NCBI GenBank assembly: GCA_934256705.1
Contig: CAKQPF010000064.1
Location: 1 to 19,498 of the forward strand
Source of the DNA: an uncultured Prevotella sp.
GTDB taxonomy: Bacteria; Bacteroidota; Bacteroidia; Bacteroidales; Bacteroidaceae
Reading direction: 5' to 3'
DNA: 19,498 nt
Shown: in pieces, positions 6,602-14,674 of the stretch
How positions within the stretch are numbered: the first letter of the stretch is position 1
Layout: each line of letters opens with the position of its first letter
Position numbers and translations under genes: made by a program
Notes under the pieces: model-generated
Databases searched by the model: none
What the model was told of the DNA's origin: nothing
Seen by the model: the letters and a program-made list of their open reading frames with translations, nothing else

Positions 6602-8491
6602 TTACTCCACCGTCACGCTCTTGGCAAGATTACGAGGCTGATCGACATCAAGCCCCTTGGCTACAGCCACATGATATGACAGCAACTGCAACGGTATCAC
6701 GCTGAGAAGCGGAGCAAGGCAGTTGATGGTCTGTGGCACTTCTATCACCTCATCGACCATATCCCTGATCTGGGTATCGCCTTCTGTAACGACAGCCACG
6801 ATATGTCCATGACGCGAAATCACCTCCTGCATGTTGGAAATGATCTTCTGATAGAGCTTATGATGAGTTGCCACAAACACTACAGGCATAGATTCATCAA
6901 TAAGAGCGATAGGACCATGCTTCATCTCTGCTGCAGGATAGCCTTCTGCGTGGATATAACTGATTTCCTTCAGTTTCAAAGCGCCTTCCAATGCCACCGG
7001 ATAGTTGTAACCACGACCGAGATATATGAAGTTTCGGGCATACATGAACTTCTGGGCGATTTCCCTTATCTTGTCATTCTGCTCCAGCACCTTCTCTATC
7101 TTGTCCGGAATACGGGTCAATTCGCGGATTGTATCTTCGTATTCATCCTGCTCTACCGTGCCTTTTGCCATACCAAGAGCAAGGGCGATGAGGGCAAGAA
7201 CAGTCACCTGACCTGTAAACGCCTTTGTAGAAGCGACACCGATTTCCGGTCCTACATGGATGTAAGTGCCGGTATCAGACTCACGGGCGATGGAAGAACC
7301 GACGCCATTCACGATGCCAAAGACCATTGCTCCACGCTGCTTTGCAAGCTGGATGGCAGCGAGCGTGTCTGCAGTCTCACCACTCTGGGAGATCGCCATC
7401 ACCACATCGTCAGGCTCGATGACCGGATTGGAATAACGGAACTCGGAAGCATAAGCCACTTCGACAGGGATGCGACAGAACTGCTCGATGAGTTGTTTGC
7501 CGATAAGTCCGGCATGCCAGCTCGTGCCACATGACACTATCACGATTCTTCTTGCACGAAGAAGCTGGCGACGATTATTCGTCACGGCAGAGAGAACCAC
7601 CTGAATAGGACCATATTCCGCCGCTTTACCTGTAGGAGATGCGGCAGGACCGACGATACGACCGGACATACAGTCCTTCAGCACCTTTGGCTGGTCGAAG
7701 ATTTCCTTGAGCATAAAGTGAGGAAAGCCCTCATGGTCGAGCATGGAAAGGTCGAGATCAACCTCTTTCACCTCAGCTTCTGCCTCCTCGCCGGAGAGAG
7801 TGAGCACTTTAAGGTCTTTACCACGCTCTATCACTGCCACCTCTTCATCCTTGAGATAGACGATATGCTTGGTGTATTCAGCAATCGGAGAAGCATCGCT
7901 ACCGAGGAAGAATTCCTCATTGCCATCCACCACTCCGACAGCGAGAGGTGAAGATTTGCGGGCAGCAACAATGGTATCCGGGTCACGACGGTCGATGACA
8001 GCAATGGCATAGGCACCTATCACCTGACGCAAGGCGAGTCGAACAGACTCCGCAAGCGACTCATGGCTGATGTTCATGACATATTCTATCAACTGAACGA
8101 GTACCTCAGTGTCGGTCTCACTCTTGAAAGTGAAACCACGCTGCTTCAACTGCTCACGGAGAGTAGCATAGTTTTCTATGATTCCATTATGCACAAGGGT
8201 GATGTTACCCGACTCACTGACATGAGGATGCGCATTCGCTTCTGATGGAACACCGTGGGTAGCCCAACGGGTATGGGCAATGCCGATGGTTCCTGAAGTA
8301 TCACATTTAGAGGCAACAGCGTCAAGATCTGCCACCTTTCCCTTTGCTTTATACACATTGAGCGCACCGTCTTTTTCCGACACCAAAGCACATCCTGCAG
8401 AGTCATAACCACGATACTCAAGACGCTTCAGACCTTTAATCAGAATCGGATACGCTTCCCTATTTCCTATATAACCTACTATTCCGCACAT
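6602..8491 (-). CDS. glmS: Glutamine-fructose-6-phosphate aminotransferase (isomerizing)
   Basis: A 629-residue cytoplasmic enzyme that makes glucosamine-6-phosphate from fructose-6-phosphate and glutamine, the first step to UDP-GlcNAc for peptidoglycan and lipid A. The glutaminase domain (2-~240) begins with the processed nucleophile Cys2 (MCGIVGYIG) and has RGYDSAG (27-33), HTRWATHG (73-80) and HNGIIENY (101-108). The first SIS domain (~313-450) has SCGTSWHAG (320-328) and SQSGETADT (369-377); the second (~475-605) is followed by the C-terminal tail ending LAKSVTVE, whose pattern fits the ammonia-channel region. It is slightly longer than the ~610 residues of the E. coli enzyme. The transcript stands alone between a terminator (6527-6558) and a 140-bp gap. 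No glmS ribozyme core was recognised upstream, and no exact TAnnTTTG promoter: the nearest, TATATTTTG at 8549-8541, has one extra spacer base. Confidence 0.98.
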   Translation of the reverse strand: MCGIVGYIGNREAYPILIKGLKRLEYRGYDSAGCALVSEKDGALNVYKAKGKVADLDAVASKCDTSGTIGIAHTRWATHGVPSEANAHPHVSESGNITLVHNGIIENYATLREQLKQRGFTFKSETDTEVLVQLIEYVMNISHESLAESVRLALRQVIGAYAIAVIDRRDPDTIVAARKSSPLAVGVVDGNEEFFLGSDASPIAEYTKHIVYLKDEEVAVIERGKDLKVLTLSGEEAEAEVKEVDLDLSMLDHEGFPHFMLKEIFDQPKVLKDCMSGRIVGPAASPTGKAAEYGPIQVVLSAVTNNRRQLLRARRIVIVSCGTSWHAGLIGKQLIEQFCRIPVEVAYASEFRYSNPVIEPDDVVMAISQSGETADTLAAIQLAKQRGAMVFGIVNGVGSSIARESDTGTYIHVGPEIGVASTKAFTGQVTVLALIALALGMAKGTVEQDEYEDTIRELTRIPDKIEKVLEQNDKIREIAQKFMYARNFIYLGRGYNYPVALEGALKLKEISYIHAEGYPAAEMKHGPIALIDESMPVVFVATHHKLYQKIISNMQEVISRHGHIVAVVTEGDTQIRDMVDEVIEVPQTINCLAPLLSVIPLQLLSYHVAVAKGLDVDQPRNLAKSVTVE

Positions 8492-8631
8492 AATATTGCA
8501 AAAATCTTTTAGACATTGCGCAAGTATTTTCCTTTACAGACAAAATATAGCGCATCAATTATTGTGTTGTTGTAACGATGCACGACAGTAACCATCGCCA
8601 TCAATATTCGAATTATGTAGCCAACAGATGC

Positions 8632-9357
8632 CTATTCCTCGTCAGGCACCAGATTCTCCGGATCAAGGATATGCAGTTGGAACGCGCGGGTCACGAGGCG
8701 CACTGCATTGACATTCTGCTTTCCATTACCGTTCGGGAAGAGTTTCTGAGTCAATTCATTCTGTCTCTTCTCAAGGCTTTTCACTCCAAAAGGCATTCCC
8801 CGCAAGCCTGTTATCTGCTCCTTGGTATATCCAAGGGCGAGATGACGAAGGAATCTTTCATCATATTCATCGATTTCATATCCTATGGAAGCTTCACGAC
8901 TCATGATGGAAGACATCACACTTTTACGGAAGGCATCCACTATGACATCCATGATAGGCTGATTGAACACCCATTTCTTGCCTTGCATCACGTTGACAAT
9001 CTCATTGCGGGTAAGCATCTCTCCCGTCTTGAGAATAATGCCGTCGGCACCGGCATCAAGGGCATCAATCCATAGTTTCTCATTAAGTATCTCACCAGTA
9101 AAGATAAGGATCTTAACGTCAGGATGCTGTGCCTTGGTAGTCCGGCAAAGTTCGACACCTATTGTCGTAGATCCGCCGAGACCCAGATCGAGCAATATGA
9201 GATCCGGCTTCGCAGTTCGCATCAACTGGATAAACGAAGACTCGTCCGAGGCAGTACCAATCAGTTCAGCCTCCGGCACTTCATTACGCAGCAATCCTTC
9301 AGTGCCTTTCAGTTCAAGAGGCACATCTTCCACTATGACAACCTTAAAACTATCCAT
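8632..9357 (-). CDS. Response regulator with C-terminal LuxR/NarL-like HTH
   Basis: A 241-residue two-component response regulator. The receiver domain (about 5-125) has the acidic pair E10/D11, the phospho-acceptor D57 in LILLDLGL, T87 in ILIFTGE and K110 in GIILKTG, the complete active-site set. The C-terminal part (about 160-235) reads DERFLRHLALGYTKEQI, a LuxR-type helix-turn-helix entry, so it probably binds DNA. No histidine kinase lies adjacent, so the partner is encoded elsewhere or the regulator is an orphan. It is separated from the ribosomal operon upstream by a strong terminator; its own promoter was not found. Targets are unknown. Confidence 0.88.
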   Translation of the reverse strand: MDSFKVVIVEDVPLELKGTEGLLRNEVPEAELIGTASDESSFIQLMRTAKPDLILLDLGLGGSTTIGVELCRTTKAQHPDVKILIFTGEILNEKLWIDALDAGADGIILKTGEMLTRNEIVNVMQGKKWVFNQPIMDVIVDAFRKSVMSSIMSREASIGYEIDEYDERFLRHLALGYTKEQITGLRGMPFGVKSLEKRQNELTQKLFPNGNGKQNVNAVRLVTRAFQLHILDPENLVPDEE

Positions 9358-9404
9358 ACCTTTACATGATATTAGGGAGGGAAATCAAAATTCCACCTTT
9401 TGTA

Positions 9405-9459
9405 AAAAACAATAAGAGACCACATTGCTAACCGAGTGAGGTTCCAATGCAGTCTCTTA
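9405..9459 (-). terminator. Terminator of rpmB-rpmG-DUF4295
   Basis: A 15-bp stem with two wobble pairs joins 9413-9427 to 9445-9459; the loop contains an inner AACC/GGTT pairing. On the minus strand it ends in ATTGTTTTTTA. It lies 28 bp after the DUF4295 stop. Confidence 0.9.
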
Positions 9460-9487
9460 CATATAGATATAGTATCAAATATTCTAA

Positions 9488-9643
9488 TTACTTAAAGAAT
9501 TCCTTAACAGCCTCATTAGGAACCATCTGCTCATCGAAAATATAAGCACCGGTCTTAGGGCTCTTAACCATCTTGATTACCTTAGTGTGGGCACGACCAT
9601 CAGTCTTACCAGTCTGAAGGGTTGCGACAGCTTTCTTTGCCAT
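9488..9643 (-). CDS. DUF4295 small protein after L33
   Basis: A 51-residue basic protein. It begins MAKKAVATLQTGKTDGRAH and continues with KVIKMVKSPKTGAYIFDEQMVP, the recognisable DUF4295 core found after rpmG in Bacteroidetes. Its function is not established; size, charge and location suggest a ribosome-associated protein (inference). It is the last gene of the rpmB operon, 72 bp after rpmG, and is followed directly by the operon terminator. Confidence 0.88.
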   Translation of the reverse strand: MAKKAVATLQTGKTDGRAHTKVIKMVKSPKTGAYIFDEQMVPNEAVKEFFK

Positions 9644-9715
9644 TGTCTTGTGATTATTATGGATTCAGGGCATAATCTCCAGAAAAGAGAGCAGCCCTTG
9701 GTTTCCCAATTAAAC

Positions 9716-9904
9716 TTACTTGATCTCCTTGTGCAGAGTCATCTTCTTGAGGATAGGATTATACTTCATCAACTCAAGACGCTCAGGAGTATTCTTACGG
9801 TTCTTAGTAGTGATGTAGCGGCTTGTGCCTGGCATACCACTATTCTTGTGCTCGGTGCACTCAAGGATTACCTGCACGCGATTTCCTTTTGCTTTCTTTG
9901 CCAT
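9716..9904 (-). CDS. rpmG: Ribosomal protein bL33
   Basis: A 62-residue large-subunit protein, seen from MAKKAKGNRVQVILECTEH, the TSRYITTKNRKNTPERLELMKYNP core and the KEIK end. Only one cysteine is present, so this is the zinc-independent (C-minus) form. It follows rpmB by 5 bp in the same operon. Confidence 0.97.
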   Translation of the reverse strand: MAKKAKGNRVQVILECTEHKNSGMPGTSRYITTKNRKNTPERLELMKYNPILKKMTLHKEIK

Positions 9905-9909
9905 GTTGA

Positions 9910-10173
9910 TTATTCTCCTATAATTTTAATATCCTTCCAATCTACATAGCCTTTTGCTACAGCCTGCTTAAGGGCTGCATCAAGACCTACCTTGTTAATC
10001 ATACGAAGACCAGCGGCAGAAATCTTAAGGCTAATCCAGCAGTCCTCCTCTACATAGAAGAACTTCTTACTGAACAGGTTGACATCGAAGCTGCGCTTTG
10101 TGCGATGCTTAGAGTGAGAAACATTGTTTCCCATCTGAGCCTTCTTACCTGTAATCTGACAAACTTTAGACAT
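9910..10173 (-). CDS. rpmB: Ribosomal protein bL28
   Basis: An 87-residue large-subunit protein with the L28 opening SKVCQITGKKAQMGNNVSHS, the TKRSFDVNL segment and the LRMINKVGLDAAL helix. Only one cysteine of the possible zinc set is present, so it is the C-minus form, matching the L33 next to it. It is the first gene of the operon, behind the promoter at 10226-10256, with a leader of about 50 nt. Confidence 0.97.
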   Translation of the reverse strand: MSKVCQITGKKAQMGNNVSHSKHRTKRSFDVNLFSKKFFYVEEDCWISLKISAAGLRMINKVGLDAALKQAVAKGYVDWKDIKIIGE

Positions 10174-10225
10174 TGCTATCTTTAATTTTTGTAATCGTTA
10201 ATTGATACTTATTCCAAACAGTTTG

Positions 10226-10256
10226 CAAAATTACTAATTTTTCTTCAATTTACAAA
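10226..10256 (-). promoter_or_regulatory. Promoter of rpmB-rpmG-DUF4295
   Basis: On the minus strand TTTG (10256-10253), a 19-bp spacer and TAATTTTG (10233-10226), followed by CA, match the Bacteroidetes consensus exactly. It separates this operon from cinA upstream. Confidence 0.72.
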
Positions 10257-10447
10257 GTCCTATACATTCTCAAGAGTTCGTTTTAATATTTTTTAAGGCT
10301 TTTTCTTTTTATACGGACCAAATTAGAGCATAATCACCCCTAATTCATTGAACTTTTGGACTTTTAAGAAACTGAAGAAGCCGTCAGCCTACTGACAGAC
10401 TGAGCGTTCCGCATTCCATAAGGCATAATGCCGCAATGCCAGTGCTA
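10234..10447. other. Gap between cinA and the rpmB promoter
   Basis: About 200 bp without a gene. It contains a small minus-strand hairpin (CTGTCAG/CTGACGG, near 10390-10410) followed by a moderately T-rich stretch, and several A/T runs, but no clean intrinsic terminator for cinA. Nothing else is recognised. Confidence 0.3.
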
Positions 10448-10981
10448 TCACTTTGCCTCCGGAGCTGGCACTTCCGAGAGGTCCGGCTGTGGCAGTTCCT
10501 CACGGAGCACCTCAAGAAGAAGCTGGAGAGCACGGTTTGTTGCACGAGCCACATTGACGTCACGCCCCTGATCCTCTGTAAGTTTCAAGGTGCGCATATT
10601 GTCTTTTGAACCTGCTGCAATCCAGATTGTGCCTACTGGCGTGGTTGCCGTACCGCCCCCAGGACCAGCAACACCTGTCGTCGCAATAGCGTAATCCGTA
10701 CCGAGTCGGTCGCAGACTCCCTTTGCCATGAGAAGTGCAACCTCCTCTGAGACAACGGTTTTCTCTGCTATAACCTCTTCCGGAACAGCGAGAATATCCT
10801 TTTTCACCTCCTCACTGTAAGCCACGATACCTCCTGTGAAGTAAGCGCTTGCACCCGGCATAAGCGTAATAGACTCCGCTACACGTCCGGAAGTGCAACT
10901 TTCTGCTGTAGAGAGTGTCTTGCCAGACTCGTATAGCATGAATAATATCTCTTTACTAAAGACTTTGTTTTCTAATTCCAT
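10448..10981 (-). CDS. CinA C-terminal-domain amidohydrolase (PncC-like)
   Basis: A 177-residue stand-alone CinA C-terminal domain. In studied members it deamidates nicotinamide mononucleotide (pyridine nucleotide recycling). Diagnostic motifs are TAESCTSGRVAE (25-36), ASAYFTGGIVAYS (44-56) and ATTGVAGPGGGT (100-111) followed by PVGTIWIA. The N-terminal molybdopterin-binding-like domain of full CinA is absent, as in PncC. The C-terminal ~15 residues are Pro/Glu-rich. It starts 8 bp after the tsaD stop, so the two are almost certainly co-transcribed. Confidence 0.93.
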   Translation of the reverse strand: MELENKVFSKEILFMLYESGKTLSTAESCTSGRVAESITLMPGASAYFTGGIVAYSEEVKKDILAVPEEVIAEKTVVSEEVALLMAKGVCDRLGTDYAIATTGVAGPGGGTATTPVGTIWIAAGSKDNMRTLKLTEDQGRDVNVARATNRALQLLLEVLREELPQPDLSEVPAPEAK

Positions 10982-10989
10982 TCTATGTT

Positions 10990-12018
10990 TTATTGAAATG
11001 TAACCTTAGAGAATGTCGGCACATCTATGCCGCAGAACTCTTTATTGTCATACTTATATGCACCGACAACGCCTATCATTGCCGCATTGTCTGTGGTATA
11101 TGAGAACTTAGGAATATAAATGGTCCAGCCGTAACGCTTGGCATGGTCATAGAAGGCATTGCGCAAACCATTGTTTGCTGACACTCCTCCTGCCACCGCC
11201 ACATGCTTTATGCCTGTCTGCTTGACGGCAAGACGCAGTTTTTTCATCAATATATCGACGATAGTACGCTCCAACGAAGCTGCAATATCCTCCTTATGAT
11301 GCTCCACAAAGTCTGGATCATCCTTCACCCATTTCTGAAGAGAATACAGGAAACTGGTCTTCAATCCAGAGAAGGAATAGTCGAGGCCTGGGATATTAGG
11401 CTTTGCAAACTGATATGCCTTCGGGTCTCCCTGACGGGCAAGACGGTCAATGACAGGTCCACCTGGATAACCAAGTCCCATCACTTTGGAACATTTGTCG
11501 ATAGCTTCTCCTGCCGCATCGTCTATAGTCTGACCAAGCACCTCCATGTCATTATACGCATTCACCTTCACTATCTGGGAGTTACCTCCTGAAACAAGAA
11601 GGCAAAGGAATGGGAATGGCGGTGCAGAATTGTCGTCATCACTTTCCTTGATGAAATGCGCCATCACGTGTCCTTGCAGGTGATTGACATCTATCATCGG
11701 GATGCCGAGAGAGCGGGCGAAGCCTTTTGCAAAACTTACACCAACGAGCAAAGAGCCCATAAGTCCTGGTCCACGGGTGAAAGCTACAGCAGACAACTGC
11801 TCTTTCGTTATGCCTGCCTGCTTCAAAGCCTGGTCCACAACCGGTACTACATTCTGCTGATGCGCGCGACTTGCCAGTTCGGGAACGACACCACCGTAAG
11901 CCTCATGCACTTTCTGTGAAGCTGTCACATTGCTCAGAAGAACTTTTCCTCGCAAGACTGCGGCTGAAGTATCGTCACAGGAACTCTCTATTGCCAATAT
12001 ATACTTATCGTTGTCCAT
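10990..12018 (-). CDS. tsaD: tRNA N6-adenosine threonylcarbamoyltransferase
   Basis: A 342-residue ASKHA-fold enzyme that transfers the threonylcarbamoyl group to A37 of ANN-reading tRNAs (t6A), working with TsaB and TsaE. The start MDNDKYILAIESSCDDTSAAV (ATG 12018) gives the normal family length; an in-frame start at 12069 would add 17 residues (MAYIEIISD...) that do not look like the family. Metal ligands H113 and H117 are in NHLQGH and D310 in TTDNAAMIG. Nucleotide-binding motifs are TRGPGLMGSLLVG (81-93) and LVSGGNSQIV (141-150). It follows map by 89 bp and precedes the cinA-like gene by 8 bp. Confidence 0.97.
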   Translation of the reverse strand: MDNDKYILAIESSCDDTSAAVLRGKVLLSNVTASQKVHEAYGGVVPELASRAHQQNVVPVVDQALKQAGITKEQLSAVAFTRGPGLMGSLLVGVSFAKGFARSLGIPMIDVNHLQGHVMAHFIKESDDDNSAPPFPFLCLLVSGGNSQIVKVNAYNDMEVLGQTIDDAAGEAIDKCSKVMGLGYPGGPVIDRLARQGDPKAYQFAKPNIPGLDYSFSGLKTSFLYSLQKWVKDDPDFVEHHKEDIAASLERTIVDILMKKLRLAVKQTGIKHVAVAGGVSANNGLRNAFYDHAKRYGWTIYIPKFSYTTDNAAMIGVVGAYKYDNKEFCGIDVPTFSKVTFQ

Positions 12019-12107
12019 TGGATTTTGATGGTACTGCTGCCCATCACTGATTATTTCGATATACGCCAAAGAGGATTCATTGAACCCCGTTTAGCACAAA
12101 ACGTGAT

Positions 12108-12968
12108 TTAATAACTCAATATCTCTACGCCATGCTCTGTCATGACAAGGGTATGCTCCCACTGTGCTGATGGCAATTCATCCTCAGTGATTACCTCCCA
12201 TCCATATTCATCATCTGCATCAATGAATACTTTCGGGCTGCCCATATTGATCATCGGCTCGATGGTAAACACCATACCAGGCACGAGAAGCATTCCGGTA
12301 CCACGGTAAGAGTCATGCAATACCTCTGGCTCCTCATGGAATTTGAGTCCTACTCCATGTCCGCAGAGGTCTGTTACTATGCCGTAATGATATTTCTTGC
12401 AATGCTTTTTGATGGCATGACCTATGTCGCCAACAAATCCATAAGGCTTGGCTGCCTCCATTCCTATCTCCAGACATTCCTTTGCTACACGGACAAGTTG
12501 CTCCTTTTCCGGTGTGGTCTTGTCACCGACGATAAACATACGGGAAGCATCTGCATAGAATCCATCCACGATTGTGGTGAAATCCACATTGACGATATCG
12601 CCTTCTTCCAGAACGTCAGACTCCTTCGGAATGCCATGACACACCACTTCATTGATGCTGGTGCAGACTGATTTCGGGAAACCTTCATAATTCAGACAGG
12701 CAGGGATAGCGTTATGGTCTTTGCAATACTGCATACAGATGTCGTCTATCTCCTGGGTATTCATACCCGGATGTATCTGACGTGCCACTTCATCGAGCAC
12801 ACCTGTATTGACTACACCTGATCGACGCACGCCTTCTATCTGTTCATCTGTGAGTATCAGATTACGAGTCGGCACGAGTTTTCCTTTGTTTTCCCAATAC
12901 ATCACCTGTTTGTCCATCTCTGTGAGCGGTTCTCCAGGGATGCAATGCCAACGTTTCTTCTTTATCAT
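12108..12968 (-). CDS. map: Methionine aminopeptidase
   Basis: A 286-residue type I enzyme that removes the N-terminal Met from nascent proteins. The five metal ligands are visible: D129 (VNVDF), D140 (FYADASRMF), H204 (GHGVGLKFHEEP), E237 (FTIEPMI) and E271 (WEHTLVMT); H111 in VCHGIP is the conserved substrate-site histidine. The first ~35 residues (WHCIPGEPLTEMDK...) extend beyond the ~264 residues of E. coli Map. Map activity on proteins with small second residues fits the MAKK and MSK starts of the ribosomal genes downstream. It is the first gene of map-tsaD-cinA, behind the promoter at 13076-13107. Confidence 0.97.
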   Translation of the reverse strand: MIKKKRWHCIPGEPLTEMDKQVMYWENKGKLVPTRNLILTDEQIEGVRRSGVVNTGVLDEVARQIHPGMNTQEIDDICMQYCKDHNAIPACLNYEGFPKSVCTSINEVVCHGIPKESDVLEEGDIVNVDFTTIVDGFYADASRMFIVGDKTTPEKEQLVRVAKECLEIGMEAAKPYGFVGDIGHAIKKHCKKYHYGIVTDLCGHGVGLKFHEEPEVLHDSYRGTGMLLVPGMVFTIEPMINMGSPKVFIDADDEYGWEVITEDELPSAQWEHTLVMTEHGVEILSY

Positions 12969-13075
12969 ATACCTTATTTATATATATAGGTGGGAATTTT
13001 ATGACAACTGAGATGATGGATTTGCCCAAGCCTCAGCGCACGATTTCCCATAATGTTTTTCTTATATCAGGGTTG

Positions 13076-13107
13076 CAAAGTTACGGTTATTTTCCGAAAC
13101 TTGCAAA
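13076..13107 (-). promoter_or_regulatory. Promoter of map-tsaD-cinA
   Basis: On the minus strand TTTG (13107-13104), a 20-bp spacer and TAACTTTG (13083-13076), followed by CA, match the Bacteroidetes consensus exactly. The implied leader is about 100 nt. The palindromic element at 13122-13316 begins 14 bp upstream of the -33 box. Confidence 0.72.
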
Positions 13108-13121
13108 TATTTCATTTATTT

Positions 13122-13316
13122 AGTGACGGTAAAAAACAACTTGGTACGATTTGAGTGAAAAAAATGTACCATATCAATTAGTTCTCAACCTCATCTTTTT
13201 GGCTATTTTCTTCCCTCTCATCGGTCATATAGCCCGCTATACTCCCTCTTCGAGTGAAGAAAATATCTCAAAAATATGAGGCTCAAATCATACCAATTTA
13301 TTTTTTCACCGTCACC
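13122..13316. repeat. Long imperfect palindrome, MITE-like
   Basis: This fills most of the 390-bp gap between map and the DUF6057-like gene. The outer arms, 13122-13155 and 13282-13316, are about 34 bp and mostly complementary (shared GTGACGGT, TTGGTA and GATTTGAG). Inner arms 13189-13213 and about 13256-13281 share CCTCAT, TTTTTG and TATTTTCTTC. The centre is a short palindrome, TATAGC-CC-GCTATA at 13228-13241. Symmetry is broken only by about 31 unpaired bases on the left (13158-13188). No reading frame of note is inside and no clear target-site duplication was found. It could be a non-autonomous transposon relic, a palindromic repeat, or a structured terminator for the operon ending at 13359. 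Confidence 0.55.
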
Positions 13317-13358
13317 TACTTGAATTGGCACCCGGATTATATTGACAATTCCAGATGA

Positions 13359-14660
13359 CTAATTCGCTTCAAGCATTTCGTAATAGTACCAATATGTACC
13401 GAAATAAGCATCACGGACAGCTGCTTTACGAACGGATTTGGAAGCATATTGAGCCCTGCATACGCTCAGAAAGTCCTCATAATCGGCATCAAGCACATTG
13501 TCATGATAAGTCAGGACACGTTGTGCATGTATGTGGGTATAAAGCACAAGCGCTTCACGATAATGCTTAGGGAGGTCTGACATCTGCTTTCTCGCATGGC
13601 CGGAAGGCGTCAAAAGCACCTCACGGACGGAGTCTTTCGCCGCTTCTTCACCTATTCTCCTGGCCAGAGCTTTGCGCTTTTTCTCCAGAATGTCGTGTGC
13701 AGCCTTACGCTCATCGTCTGTTCTCATGTCGTAATACGAACCTATTTCTCTGGCAAAAGAATGGAGGTCTCCATCAAGAAGATACGCTGTAAGCAGGTAA
13801 TCATCGACTGATTGCTTTGCCTTTTTCCTCTTCTGGAGCAACTTGAAGAAGTCTTTTACATCGGTTATCTTAAATCCCGGCGCTGCTCCGAGATGCTGCC
13901 AAAGCACGCTGTCGGGACTGAAAGTAAGCCTATTCGCACGAGATACGGCCGGAAGCAACGCCCTCGATTTGCCACGAAGCGGATAAGCGAACAACTCTTC
14001 CCCGAGTTTTCCTTTCTTGGACAGGGAGTAAGCCCTCATCATTGTCATCACAGAGTCGGTCTCCCAGTCCTTTTCCGCTACGAGCAAAGCCTTGCTATAT
14101 TGCCGATGTGACACGTACCTCTCCATCTTCAGACGGTTATGAAGCAACCTGTCAGTATTGCCCATTGCACAACATAGACAGAACATTACCACCATAATGC
14201 CCATATTCATCCATGATGCCTGCGATAAAATCGACGTACTATCAAGCGGCGACTCATAAGGACGATACCTGTTGAGCTGTCTTGCCACGACGACAAATGC
14301 CAGAAGCAATACGACAGTCAATAAGGATTCCCATCCTACCGTCACCCTTCCGTTCGGTTCCAGCCGTCCGCTCGTCAAGGCTCCGAGCAGGACAAGGGAG
14401 GGGAAGAACGTAAGGCTCCGCACCCGTTTAGGGAAATCCGTAAGGGATGTCACTGCAAGATGGATGAGAAAGAACACTATTGTCAGCAGGACTGCACCCA
14501 CCAACCTATTATAATGCGTCTGTCCATCCGACCATGCAAACTGCGAGAGCGCAAGTATATCTGCCTGCAGGAAATACAGGTAGCAAAACACGAAGATCAT
14601 AAAAGCAATAGCACACGCTGTCATTATGACAGCGGTGCTACTCTTGGCATTTGATGACAT
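13359..14660 (-). CDS. DUF6057-like membrane protein
   Basis: A 433-residue protein of unknown role. Five hydrophobic segments lie at about 9-31, 52-71, 82-98, 111-127 and 150-167, followed by a soluble domain of some 265 residues. The soluble part starts with a helical repeat-like stretch (KMERYVSHRQYSKALLVAEKDW...MMRAYSLSKKGKLGEELFAYP) that resembles TPR-type repeats and matches my memory of DUF6057 proteins in Bacteroidales. That assignment is moderately sure. It starts 14 bp after the glgB stop and is therefore the last gene of a yhcH-glgB operon; whether it has anything to do with glycogen is not shown. Confidence 0.75.
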   Translation of the reverse strand: MSSNAKSSTAVIMTACAIAFMIFVFCYLYFLQADILALSQFAWSDGQTHYNRLVGAVLLTIVFFLIHLAVTSLTDFPKRVRSLTFFPSLVLLGALTSGRLEPNGRVTVGWESLLTVVLLLAFVVVARQLNRYRPYESPLDSTSILSQASWMNMGIMVVMFCLCCAMGNTDRLLHNRLKMERYVSHRQYSKALLVAEKDWETDSVMTMMRAYSLSKKGKLGEELFAYPLRGKSRALLPAVSRANRLTFSPDSVLWQHLGAAPGFKITDVKDFFKLLQKRKKAKQSVDDYLLTAYLLDGDLHSFAREIGSYYDMRTDDERKAAHDILEKKRKALARRIGEEAAKDSVREVLLTPSGHARKQMSDLPKHYREALVLYTHIHAQRVLTYHDNVLDADYEDFLSVCRAQYASKSVRKAAVRDAYFGTYWYYYEMLEAN

Positions 14661-14674
14661 TGATTATAAACTAA

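Noticed and set aside
6803..7534. A 243-codon open frame on the plus strand
   Set aside because: It is antisense to glmS and has no recognisable motif; glmS explains the sequence fully.
8492..8631. A glmS ribozyme or riboswitch upstream of glmS
   Set aside because: No ribozyme core could be recognised, and the element is known mainly from Firmicutes.
12019..12069. A longer start for tsaD adding 17 residues
   Set aside because: The added residues do not resemble TsaD, while ATG 12018 gives the standard N-terminus and length.
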